A stretch of DNA of 18,036 nt from positions 1-18,036 of the forward strand of contig JALOPK010000024.1 in assembly GCA_025453925.1 (NCBI GenBank), in the 5' to 3' direction. Under the pieces are notes generated by a model. It searched no databases and was not told where the DNA came from. It saw only the letters and a program-made list of their open reading frames with translations. Shown piece by piece: positions 8,506 to 15,600 of the stretch (position 1 is the first letter of the stretch; every line of letters starts with the position of its first letter). The DNA is from Candidatus Eiseniibacteriota bacterium. Its GTDB lineage: Bacteria; JAFGKV01. The position numbers were made by a program, and so were the translations under genes.

Positions 8506-8541
8506 TGCGACAGTTTGTCGCAGGTGCGACAAACTGTCGCA
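8506..8541. promoter_or_regulatory. Tandem enhancer: two 17-bp palindromes TGCGACA-N3-TGTCGCA
   Basis: Site 1 (8506-8522) has centre GTT and site 2 (8525-8541) has centre AAC; both have perfect 7-bp arms identical to those at 8056-8072. Centres are 19 bp apart. Site 2 is the exact reverse complement of site 1, so the whole block is one 36-bp mirror around GG. Located 120 bp upstream of the -24/-12 promoter at 8662-8677, it has the normal spacing and copy number of a sigma-54 enhancer. The probable binder is the Fis-type HTH of the giant regulator (inference). A hairpin role in RNA is less likely because a terminator precedes it. Confidence 0.82.
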
Positions 8542-8661
8542 CGACGCAAGGCATAACAGCCAGGACCGCTCTCGTCGCGTGCCGCCCCTTGATCGTGGGT
8601 ATGCCTTGCAGGCAAAGGAAATGGCCGCATGAGACGGGGAACGTCCGGGGGCCACCGGGAG

Positions 8662-8677
8662 TGGAACGCGGCTTGCA
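8662..8677 (+). promoter_or_regulatory. Sigma-54 (-24/-12) promoter of the SpoIIAA/STAS-like gene
   Basis: TGGAACGCGGCTTGCA matches the consensus TGGCACG-N4-TTGC(A/T) at all fixed positions except one (A for C), with correct GG/GC spacing. The transcript should start near 8688, giving a leader of about 89 nt before the GTG at 8777. It lies 120 bp downstream of the paired palindromes. It implies that the genome encodes RpoN, which is not in this window. Confidence 0.8.
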
Positions 8678-8776
8678 TTGATGGTGGAGATTGCCGTCTG
8701 GCTTGAGTCTCGGCCCTTGGAGCGGGTGCCCCGCCTCCTCCCTGCCGGGAACAGGAATCTCCGGAGGAACGCGACC

Positions 8777-9154
8777 GTGTCGTACATGACCGTGGAACGT
8801 CACCATCTCCACCTGCGTGCGATAGTGCGGGGCAACGGAAGCTTCGCATTGTCGCCGTCCAACGTGGATGACCTGCTCCACGCCGCGCGTGAGGAACTGG
8901 CCTCCGCGGTCTTGGTCGATGCTCGGGAGGCCGGGCAGGCCGCTGGCATCGTGGAGTGGTTCACGGTTGCGGACACTCTGGCACATCGTCGTCCGCCGAC
9001 ACTTCGGTCAGCAGCCCTCGTGGTGTGCGCCGGCCAACTCCGGGATGCGCGGTTCGCCGAGTTGGTGGCGCGCAACCGCGGATTGAACCTCAGGGTCTTC
9101 GAGGATGACCGGGCTGCAGTTGAGTGGCTGGAAGGTGACGATTGCGCGACATAG
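8777..9154 (+). CDS. SpoIIAA/STAS-like small protein (125 residues)
   Basis: Soluble protein without signal peptide or membrane segment. It has the feel of the SpoIIAA-like/STAS fold: alternating strands and helices, a central AVLVDAREA strand-turn, an ALVVCAG strand, then RFAELVARNRGLNLRVF followed by a C-terminal helix AAVEWLEG. The last segment is typical of small SpoIIAA-like proteins (VARNRGxNxRVF...AxxWL). It lacks a clear phosphorylatable Ser of classical anti-anti-sigma factors (inference from reading only). The GTG start is chosen because GGAGGAA (8763-8769) lies seven bases upstream and because starts before about 8688 would precede the sigma-54 transcript start. The ATG at 8786 is an alternative. 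It is likely a target of the giant regulator. A role in partner switching or as a regulated cytosolic binding module is possible but unproven. Confidence 0.8.
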   Translation: MSYMTVERHHLHLRAIVRGNGSFALSPSNVDDLLHAAREELASAVLVDAREAGQAAGIVEWFTVADTLAHRRPPTLRSAALVVCAGQLRDARFAELVARNRGLNLRVFEDDRAAVEWLEGDDCAT

Positions 9155-9216
9155 CAGGCTGGAGCGCGCTACACTGAACTAGAATCACCCTGGGCGGTTG
9201 TCGGGCAGTGCCGGAA

Positions 9217-9253
9217 GCGGGGAGTGTCGCGGAACATCCGCGGCGCTCCCCGC
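9217..9253 (+). terminator. Strong GC-rich hairpin downstream of the STAS-like gene
   Basis: A 16-bp stem (GCGGGGAGTGTCGCGG with CCGCGGCGCTCCCCGC, two G-T pairs) and a 5-nt loop AACAT, 62 bases after the stop codon. No proper T-run follows (only TTT a few bases later), so it may be a factor-assisted terminator, a 3' stabiliser, or part of an unrecognised RNA. Confidence 0.5.
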
Positions 9254-9636
9254 GCTGCGTTTCACCCCGAGTCTCACGCCGGCTGGGGACGCGACCACGT
9301 GAATCCCACGACCATGCCTGGTCTTCGGGCCATGCGGCTGTCCCCACGCGGGCGTGGAGACCCAGACGCTCTCGGCCAGGGCCGCTTCGGAATGGCTCCT
9401 CTTCTCCCTGTCGATGCCTCGGTTCTCCCCTCCGCGCTGTCCACCCAACGGCGTGCCACGGTCCGTCGCAGAAGGGTACCGCGACGCGGCAGCGCAGCCT
9501 GCTCACCCCAGCCCGGCCGGCGATAGCAGGGAGGCCGGGACCGAGAGGGAGCGGGCCGGCGTACAGATCAGGTCATGCAGGTGATATCCGAACGTCGTGA
9601 ACTTCGGGCGAATCCTTCGCTGACGCTCGCGAACTA

Positions 9637-9672
9637 ATATGGGACAGGTCCAATATAGGACATGTCCTATAT
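9637..9672. repeat. REP-like tandem palindromes built on GGAC-NN-GTCC
   Basis: A perfect 20-bp palindrome ATATAGGACATGTCCTATAT occupies 9653-9672. Overlapping it at 9637-9656 is an imperfect copy with the same GGAC-NN-GTCC core (8 of 10 pairs match). The block is much more AT-rich than its surroundings. Such TATAGGAC/GTCCTATA units recur in many genomes as REP-like elements, some linked to Y1-family REP transposases; no such gene is in this window. An operator is the alternative reading. Confidence 0.55.
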
Positions 9673-9760
9673 GCCTGGGGGGCCATCTCCGTGGCCGGCA
9701 TGATGCGGCGGAGCTGCCTCGTGCTTGGGCGGCGGGCGTGTCATCGCGCAGTCCCAACAC

Positions 9761-9814
9761 GGCCATGACGATGCATGGCCGTCCATCGCGAAACTCGGTG
9801 GGCCTCGCGAGAGA
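9761..9814. repeat. Diverged direct repeat, copy A
   Basis: About 54 bp resembling 9974-10027 (offset 213 bp), starting with the identical GGCCATGACG and staying roughly 70-75 percent identical through ...CGCGAA-CTC-GT-GG-CTCGCG. Similarity seems to continue with small gaps upstream. The mismatches are often third-position in one minus-strand frame (ARPTEFRDG against ARPTELRGG) and one plus-strand frame (both with SVGLA), so this may be a decayed duplicated coding fragment. Confidence 0.5.
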
Positions 9815-9973
9815 GGTACGTTCCAAGGCGTCGGCCGTATCGGCGCGCCGACCGGCTCAGGGGGGTAGCCCTCAATGTTGAACCGGCGTGAGCCGCGAAT
9901 CATCCGCCACGCAACACGTTCTTCCCGTTCCGCCTCCGAGCAGGGGAACAAGTCGCACAAGGCCCGTATCAGC

Positions 9974-10027
9974 GGCCATGACGGAGCGTCGCCTTCCACC
10001 GCGAAGCTCAGTCGGTCTCGCGGAAGG
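9974..10027. repeat. Diverged direct repeat, copy B
   Basis: Partner of 9761-9814. It is 213 bp away and in the same orientation. See that entry for the shared core and the possible coding frames. Confidence 0.5.
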
Positions 10028-10156
10028 GACCGGTCTGTCTGTTCGTCCTATGCGTCGCGGCCATCCCGCAGGGGCTCACCTTGGTGTGAACGGGAGCCAC
10101 GAGACCTCGGACTCGCGGGTTCTTGCGGCCTGTTGGGGCGGCCAGTCCTCTCCGGG

Positions 10157-10708
10157 CTACCGCCCCTCGTCACGGTGCCGGGTGGAGATATCCGACACGT
10201 CGGCGCCAAGCTCAAGGGGTGGACGATTCGGCATCAAGGCCACATCAGGCGGCGTCCTGTCAGGAGAGTCGCCTCGGAACCCTGCGTGAGTGTCACACTC
10301 CTCGAACGATGGCTGCGCCCAGAGATCGGAGACCGCGGCAACAAACGGGGGAAACGTGCCGTGCCGCGGGGAAGGTCGGGGCATGTTGATGCCGACGAAG
10401 AGCAGGGCGACCGCCGCCACCGCAGCCGCAACCTGATACAGCGGGACGCGGTATGCCACGAGACGCTGGATCGCAGGCCGGGGGCGATGGGCGTGCGCAT
10501 GCCGCCGCATCAGGCGCTCCCGCACGTCGCCGGAGAGTGCGGGCTCAGGCTCGAACCGGAGGGCTCCAAGGGTGTCCGACATCTGCTGGCGAAGTGCCCG
10601 GCACGCCGGGCACACGGCACAGTGCTCCGTCATTCGTGCGGAAGGATGACCGTCTATGTCCTCAAACAGCTCTTCATCAGTCAGGTGGTCGTAAGTCGGG
10701 GATGTCAT
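10157..10708 (-). CDS. Zinc-finger anti-sigma factor, membrane-anchored
   Basis: A 183-residue partner of the adjacent ECF sigma factor. The N-terminal cytoplasmic part has the ZAS signature His29-x3-Cys33-x2-Cys36 (EHCAVCPAC), as in zf-HC2 anti-sigma factors. A His/Arg-rich linker (RRHAHAHRPRP) precedes one membrane helix at about 90-107 (LYQVAAAVAAVALLFVGI). The remaining ~75 residues would be periplasmic and show no known domain. Its ATG overlaps the sigma stop codon by four bases (ATGA, 10705-10708), so the two are translationally coupled. It should hold the sigma factor at the membrane until a signal causes release or cleavage. Three-gene operon with 10705-12434. Confidence 0.88.
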   Translation of the reverse strand: MTSPTYDHLTDEELFEDIDGHPSARMTEHCAVCPACRALRQQMSDTLGALRFEPEPALSGDVRERLMRRHAHAHRPRPAIQRLVAYRVPLYQVAAAVAAVALLFVGINMPRPSPRHGTFPPFVAAVSDLWAQPSFEECDTHAGFRGDSPDRTPPDVALMPNRPPLELGADVSDISTRHRDEGR

Positions 10709-11286
10709 GCGGTTCTCACCTCCTCGGATGCCTCATGGGCGAGCAGGGTGCGAAGGTCATGCAAGGCGCTGTGCATGCGGGTTCGTGCCGTAGCGGGCGG
10801 GATGGACAGAATGGCAGCGATCTCCTCATACGGAAGGTCGAGCCAGATGCGCATGACCACGACCAGCCTCTTGGGCTCGGAGAGCGCGGCAAGGAGGCGA
10901 CGCGCCAGCGTCTCCGCCTCGACCGGAAGCAAGCCGCCGGACTCCATGTCCGACGAGGCCGTCGGGCACTCCTCGGTCAACGGTACCGAACCGTCGTGTC
11001 GTCGCGCAGCCTTGCGGCCAACATTGAGGGCGATGGTGAACAGCCATGACCGGAATGCCCCCTGCGACCGGTACGACGGCAGCGCATCCATGACCCTGCA
11101 GAACGTATCATGCACCATGTCTTCCAGATCGGCCTGGTCACGGGCGTAGGTCCGCAGAAGCCGTGCCACGCGGCGCGCATACCGGTCATAGAGAGCGCCG
11201 AACGCCGCGGTGTCTCCCTGGCTGGCCCTGATGGCCAGCAGCTCATCGAGCCGGTCTGACCCCGCGACATCGACCTCGTCGTTCAC
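10705..11286 (-). CDS. ECF-type RNA polymerase sigma factor
   Basis: A 193-residue group-4 sigma factor. Region 2 runs from about FGALYDRYARRVARLL through DLEDMVHDTFCRVMDAL and AFRSWLFTIALNVGRKAARR. Region 4 is LSEPKRLVVVMRIWLDLPYEEIAAILSI... with the HTH PPATARTRMHSALHDLRTLL. The GTG at 11286 is chosen because it forms a GTGA overlap with the stop of the upstream TPR gene; longer in-frame extensions read into low-complexity Arg/Gly sequence that is the shadow of that gene. The following anti-sigma gene overlaps by 4 bp. It likely directs genes responding to the envelope signal sensed by this operon, possibly including its own promoter. Confidence 0.92.
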   Translation of the reverse strand: MNDEVDVAGSDRLDELLAIRASQGDTAAFGALYDRYARRVARLLRTYARDQADLEDMVHDTFCRVMDALPSYRSQGAFRSWLFTIALNVGRKAARRHDGSVPLTEECPTASSDMESGGLLPVEAETLARRLLAALSEPKRLVVVMRIWLDLPYEEIAAILSIPPATARTRMHSALHDLRTLLAHEASEEVRTA

Positions 11287-12434
11287 CGCGCCGCCAGCTC
11301 CTCCAAGTGCTGCTGGATGCTGGTCTCCCCGTGGAACTTGGCGATGCTGATGCCGATCTCCGCGAGACGTCCGGCGGACTCGCCGTCCCCGGCCTCCCGT
11401 GCGTCCTCCGCGGCCCTCGCGAGCACGTGCAGGTAGTTGGTGAGGAGCTTCTGCTCGGCGGTGCGGAGGTCCCACGGGTAGGTCCAGTCAGTGGCGCTGT
11501 CCAGCCGGTAGGTGTCACGGAACAGGGCCAATGTCTTCTTGTAGTCTGTGCGCTCGGATGATCCCGTGAGCCCGTCGACACGGGCGCAGAGCCCCTCGAT
11601 CGTGAGGGATCGCGCTGACCCCAGCCGGTCGAAGGGAACCGTGAGGGATATGTAGACGGGCCGCCGTCGTGTCTTCACGAGGTCTCGAATCACCGCCAAG
11701 GCGCCGCTGAAGGGGCCCTTCTCAACATCCTTCGAGATCTCCGGGAACCAGTCGGGATGCTGCTCTCTCATGGCGTTCGCATATGCGGGGCATCCCAGAA
11801 GGCTCTGGTTGAGCACCGTCACGTCGGTCCTGAAGCCCCGGCCCGCCTGCAGCGACACCAACGGATAGGTGTCATTGTCGCCATTGGTGACGAGCACGGC
11901 CCCCTCGGGCAGGCCCGCCAGGATGTTGTACCCGAAATCCCACACCGGCGTGTGGATGAGTTGACGTTCGTACATCTCCCGGGCGGTCTCGTAGGCACGA
12001 CCCACGCGGCCCGTGCAGGTGTGCAGCCCGTAGAGGCTGTAGAGCACGTCACCATAGGTGGGGTCTGCCGTGCGTGCGCGTTCAAACATCTCCGTGGCCC
12101 TGGCCACGTCGGCGGCGTTCCCATGGGTCCAGAGCTGGCAGGCATAAAGGTCCAGCGCCCGCGCGTAGGTAGGGCCCAGTTCCACCGCCTTGGCGTAGAA
12201 GGGGAGATAGGTGTCCTTGGCCTCGCCGGCGTACCGGTAGGCCTGGGCAAGATTCACGTAGCCCTCGGCGCTCTCGCCGTGGCGCTCCATGTAGTCTTTC
12301 CACTGCTGCGCCAAGGCTCGATACGCCGCGGGCGACAGCATCTTCTCCCGCAGACTCACCACGGGCTCGGGAGTCTGGGCAGTCGCTACGGTCCAGAGGA
12401 GTGAGAGCAACAGAAGGGAGATGATACGACGCAT
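11283..12434 (-). CDS. Exported TPR protein with a GDNDT motif, first gene of a sigma/anti-sigma operon
   Basis: 383 residues. Signal peptide MRRIISLLLLSLLWTVATA then Gln20. Residues about 35-160 are TPR-like helical pairs (GYVNLAQAYRYAGEAKDTYL, ARALDLYACQLWTHG, GDVLYSLYGLHTCTGRVG). Residues 184-213 (NGDNDTYPL ... DVTVLNQSLL) closely resemble the soluble motif found near the end of DUF2723-type membrane proteins, but no membrane helices follow, so this is a detached module rather than a glycosyltransferase. The C-terminus is helical. The start at 12434 is set by GGAGG (minus, 12440-12444) five bases upstream; an in-frame ATG at 12464 lacks a site and would mask the signal peptide. It is coupled by GTGA to the ECF sigma gene. 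A periplasmic sensor or regulator of that sigma pathway is a reasonable inference. Confidence 0.85.
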   Translation of the reverse strand: MRRIISLLLLSLLWTVATAQTPEPVVSLREKMLSPAAYRALAQQWKDYMERHGESAEGYVNLAQAYRYAGEAKDTYLPFYAKAVELGPTYARALDLYACQLWTHGNAADVARATEMFERARTADPTYGDVLYSLYGLHTCTGRVGRAYETAREMYERQLIHTPVWDFGYNILAGLPEGAVLVTNGDNDTYPLVSLQAGRGFRTDVTVLNQSLLGCPAYANAMREQHPDWFPEISKDVEKGPFSGALAVIRDLVKTRRRPVYISLTVPFDRLGSARSLTIEGLCARVDGLTGSSERTDYKKTLALFRDTYRLDSATDWTYPWDLRTAEQKLLTNYLHVLARAAEDAREAGDGESAGRLAEIGISIAKFHGETSIQQHLEELAAR

Positions 12435-12649
12435 GGCATCCTCCATGGATGATGAGAGACTCATGATACAAGGCCCGGGCTCCTTCAGGTAGAATCCCCG
12501 TGCATCGTGAAATGTTCATCGCATGGCGATCGGCAGCCCAATCCTTGCTGCGACGGGGAGTGGTTCGTAACGTGCGTGAAGATCCAAAGGGCGCCCTCCC
12601 TCGGAGTCCAGGGCGGATTGGCGTGGCGCAGTCGAGAGGCGTGCCGGTG
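12435..12649. promoter_or_regulatory. Shared divergent promoter region of two sigma-factor operons
   Basis: A 215-bp region between the minus-strand TPR-sigma operon and the plus-strand CHAT-sigma operon. TAGAAT on the plus strand (about 12490-12495) and TATCAT on the minus strand (near 12461-12466) resemble -10 boxes, but neither has a convincing -35. No clear ECF-type GGAAC element was found. If the CHAT gene starts earlier (in-frame ATG at 12500) the region shrinks to about 65 bp. Confidence 0.45.
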
Positions 12650-15600
12650 ATGATTGACGATCCGAGAGCCAGTAGGCAGGTCGACCACACTCGTACCGGG
12701 TGGCTGCACGGCACTCCCCGGTGGCGGATGCTCGTGCATGTGCTGGCTCTTGCCGGCATGATCACCTGCGGTGATGAGCGAGACGGAGCGTCCCGATACG
12801 CCGGGGCTCGGGAGCGGGCCGTTGCGAACGAAGCTCAGCCCGGGTCCCCAGGTCGCCCCGTGTGGGAAACGACGAACCGCTTTCTTCCGATTCGAATTGC
12901 CATGGCATCCTGTGGTGACAGCCTTGCACGGGGTGCCTTTCTGGCGGCCTGGCGGGACAGCCTGCGGATCTCTCCGGAGGATCCGCGGGGCGACTACGCC
13001 GTGGGGCTTGCGTGCCTTGCCCAGGGAGAGGATTCCCTGGCCCTCAGCCATCTCCGGCGACTGATCGCCGCCGGGGTACGGGATCCTGTGTGCTATTCCC
13101 ACCTCGCCGAGGCCGCACGAAGAACCGGCACGCTGCCCGCCATCAGCGCCGACATATCACGCGGCTCCCGGGACACCACGTCAGGAGCCGACTGTGTGGC
13201 GGCGGGATCGATCTTCCTTGAGCTGGCCGCGTGGGATTCGGCGGCGGCCTGGGGGCGTGCCGCGCTCTCGGCGGGAACCGACTCGGGTGAGGCGCACCTG
13301 CTCCTGGCCCGGGCACTCCGCGGGCAGGGGCGCCTGGAGGAGGCCGCACAGGAGGCTGACGCGGCTGCGTCACTGGCAGCCCGCGCGAGTGACCACGAGT
13401 TGCGCGCGAGGAGTCTGGATGCGATGTGCGTCACCTATCGAGCGCATGGCGAGCGGTTTCGCGCCACCGCGGTGGGCACTGAGGCGCTGCACCTTTGCCT
13501 CCGGCACGGTCTGCGACACCTGGAAGCCCCGATCCGTTGCGAGTTGGGCTACCTGCGGCTGCGTCAGGGAGATGGGCCGGGCGCCTGCCTGCTCCTCCAG
13601 CGCGCGGTGGCCGTGGCTGACAGCGCGGGCGATCGAAGAAGCCTCGGGTGGGCAACGAAGTTGCTGGGGGATGCGCGGGCTGTGCAGGGTGATCTTGAGG
13701 ACGCGGAGGCGCTGCTGGGCCGGGCGCTCGTGATGCTTGGCGCGGTACGAGACCCGGAAGGGCCGGCCGCCTGCCTGGACGCCCTGGCGGGACTGGCTGC
13801 GGGTCGCGGTCAGGTGAGGAAGGCCGTGGCGCACTATCAGGAGGCACTCGCGCTGCATCGGGCCCGCCGTGACGGGCGGGCGGAGGGGGCCACACTGGTC
13901 AATCTGGCGTCTACCTGGCTGGAGCACGGTGAGGTGGCCGACGCAATTCGAAGTTTCCATCAGGCGATTCGGGGTGCGGCTGCCGGGGGCGACTCCATGA
14001 CCATTGCCGCCGGATCCATTGGTCTGGGTAACGCGTATCTGACACTCGGTGACCTGGCGCGCGCGGATGAGATGCTCCAGCGGGGGCTGGCGCTGGCGCG
14101 GGCGCGTCACGACACGGCTGCGATGGCCCGGGCACTGGGTGCCGCGGGTGCCCTTGAGTTCCGCAGGGGAAACCTGGGGAAGGCACGAGAACAATTCCAG
14201 ACCGCCGGAGGCCTATTTGAACGACTCAATGACCGGCGTTCCATGGCAGCGGCACTCATGAATGCCGGCATATCGCAACTGCATGACGACGCCCGGCGCG
14301 CGGCGAGTTCGATTCGGGAGGCCCTGGAGGCCTTCACCGGCTGTCATGACGCCTATGGTCGTGCCGCCGCATGGGCCTCGCTGGGCGAAATCTCTTTGGC
14401 CGCCGGCAGGATTCGGGACGCCGACTCGCTCTTTTCCGGGTGCCTCGATCAGGCCGTCGCGCTGGGCGCTCCTGACCTGACATGGTTCGCCCAGTATGGG
14501 GTCGCGCGCTGCCGCGAAGCGGCGGATGACTGGGAGGGAAGCCTCATGATGTATGAGGCAGCCACGAGCACGGTGGAACACGCCCGGACCCGGCTTCCGG
14601 CCCACGAGTGGCGGTTCGCGTTCCTGGCTACGACCATGGAGATCCCCGAGCGCCATATCGGCCTGTTGGCGGCACTGGACGACCGCTGGCCGTCCCGTGG
14701 ATTCGCCCGTCGAGCATTCGATGTGGCCGAGGCAGCGAAAGCCCGCTCATTCCTCGATCTCCTGAGCGAACCAGAGCGCCGGAAGGCGCGGCATGACGAC
14801 CCCGACGGGGAGATCAAGGCAGCCTTGGTCATGGAGATCTCCAGTCTCAGCAGGGCACTCTGGCAACTGCCTGAAGGCTCACTCCAGGCGGTGTCGCTTC
14901 GTCGGCAGGTGGCCGCCCGCGAAGACGAACTCAACCGTCTTCAGTCCTTGTCTGACCAGTCCTGGCGCGAAGATCGAGCGTCAGCACCCAATCCTCTGGA
15001 GAGGCTCCAGAGTTCCATGGGTGCTCGCGGAACGGGGCTGCTCCTGGAGTACGTCACCGGGAAGGCCGGCTCGTTCCTGTGGCTCGTGAGACCCGACACT
15101 GTGCTGTTGCGGCGCGTGCCCGACCGTGGCCGGCTCGCCAAGCTGGTGAGACCCCTCATCGATGCCCTGCGCATGCCTCCCCGCATAGGCGCGTATGATG
15201 AGACGGGGCTTCGCGCTCTGGCGGAAGCCGTGTTGCCTTCGCCCGCCTGGTTCGAAGAGACATCAGGCGGGATCTTCATCGTGCCGGATGGCCCGCTGTG
15301 CTATGTTCCGTTCGAGACCCTCCCAGTGGCGATGGATTCCGCCGGCTCGGCACTGATGATCGAGCGCGGCCCCGTGAGCTACGCGCCTTCGGCCGCGGTC
15401 TTGCTCTCGGTCTGGAACCGGGGCCCATCCCCGGCGGGAGGCACCGTCTTGGCAGTGGGAATACGTGATGCCCACGGTCTCGAACCAGTCGGGGAGGGGA
15501 ATCACATAGGTGGGGCGCCCATGCTTCCCCCGTTGCGCTACGCGGAGGCAGAGGCGGAAAGCGTTTGCGCGTCGTTCCCACCGGGTTGTTGTACCAGTGT

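Larger units (their letters stand above)
9155..10156. other. About 1 kb without a supported gene
   Basis: The region lies between the converging ends of the STAS-like gene and the anti-sigma gene. Open frames exist on both strands, but they are Arg/Pro/Ser-rich, overlap each other, and have no recognisable domains or convincing ribosome sites. What can be seen are a strong hairpin (9217-9253), an AT-rich palindromic block (9637-9672) and a diverged direct repeat (9761-9814 and 9974-10027). It is most likely spacer containing relics of duplicated or mobile sequence; an unrecognised small protein or RNA cannot be excluded. Confidence 0.6.

Noticed and set aside
9667-9999. A minus-strand frame of 110 codons downstream of the anti-sigma gene
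   Set aside because: It overlaps the diverged repeat and other open frames, starts at a GTG with no ribosome site, and turns into Pro/His-rich low-complexity sequence. Kept only as repeat evidence.
9875-11149. A 424-codon plus-strand open frame opposite the sigma/anti-sigma genes
   Set aside because: The minus-strand proteins show sigma regions 2 and 4 and a zinc motif with 4-bp gene overlaps; the plus frame is Arg/Ser-rich without motifs.
11283-12434. DUF2723 glycosyltransferase-like membrane enzyme
   Set aside because: The GDNDT motif is present but there are no membrane helices after the signal peptide, so enzymatic identity is not supported.
12532-12549. Possible -24/-12 promoter before the CHAT gene (GGCA...TTGCT)
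   Set aside because: GG and GC are 15 bp apart rather than the required 12, so sigma-54 would not use it.
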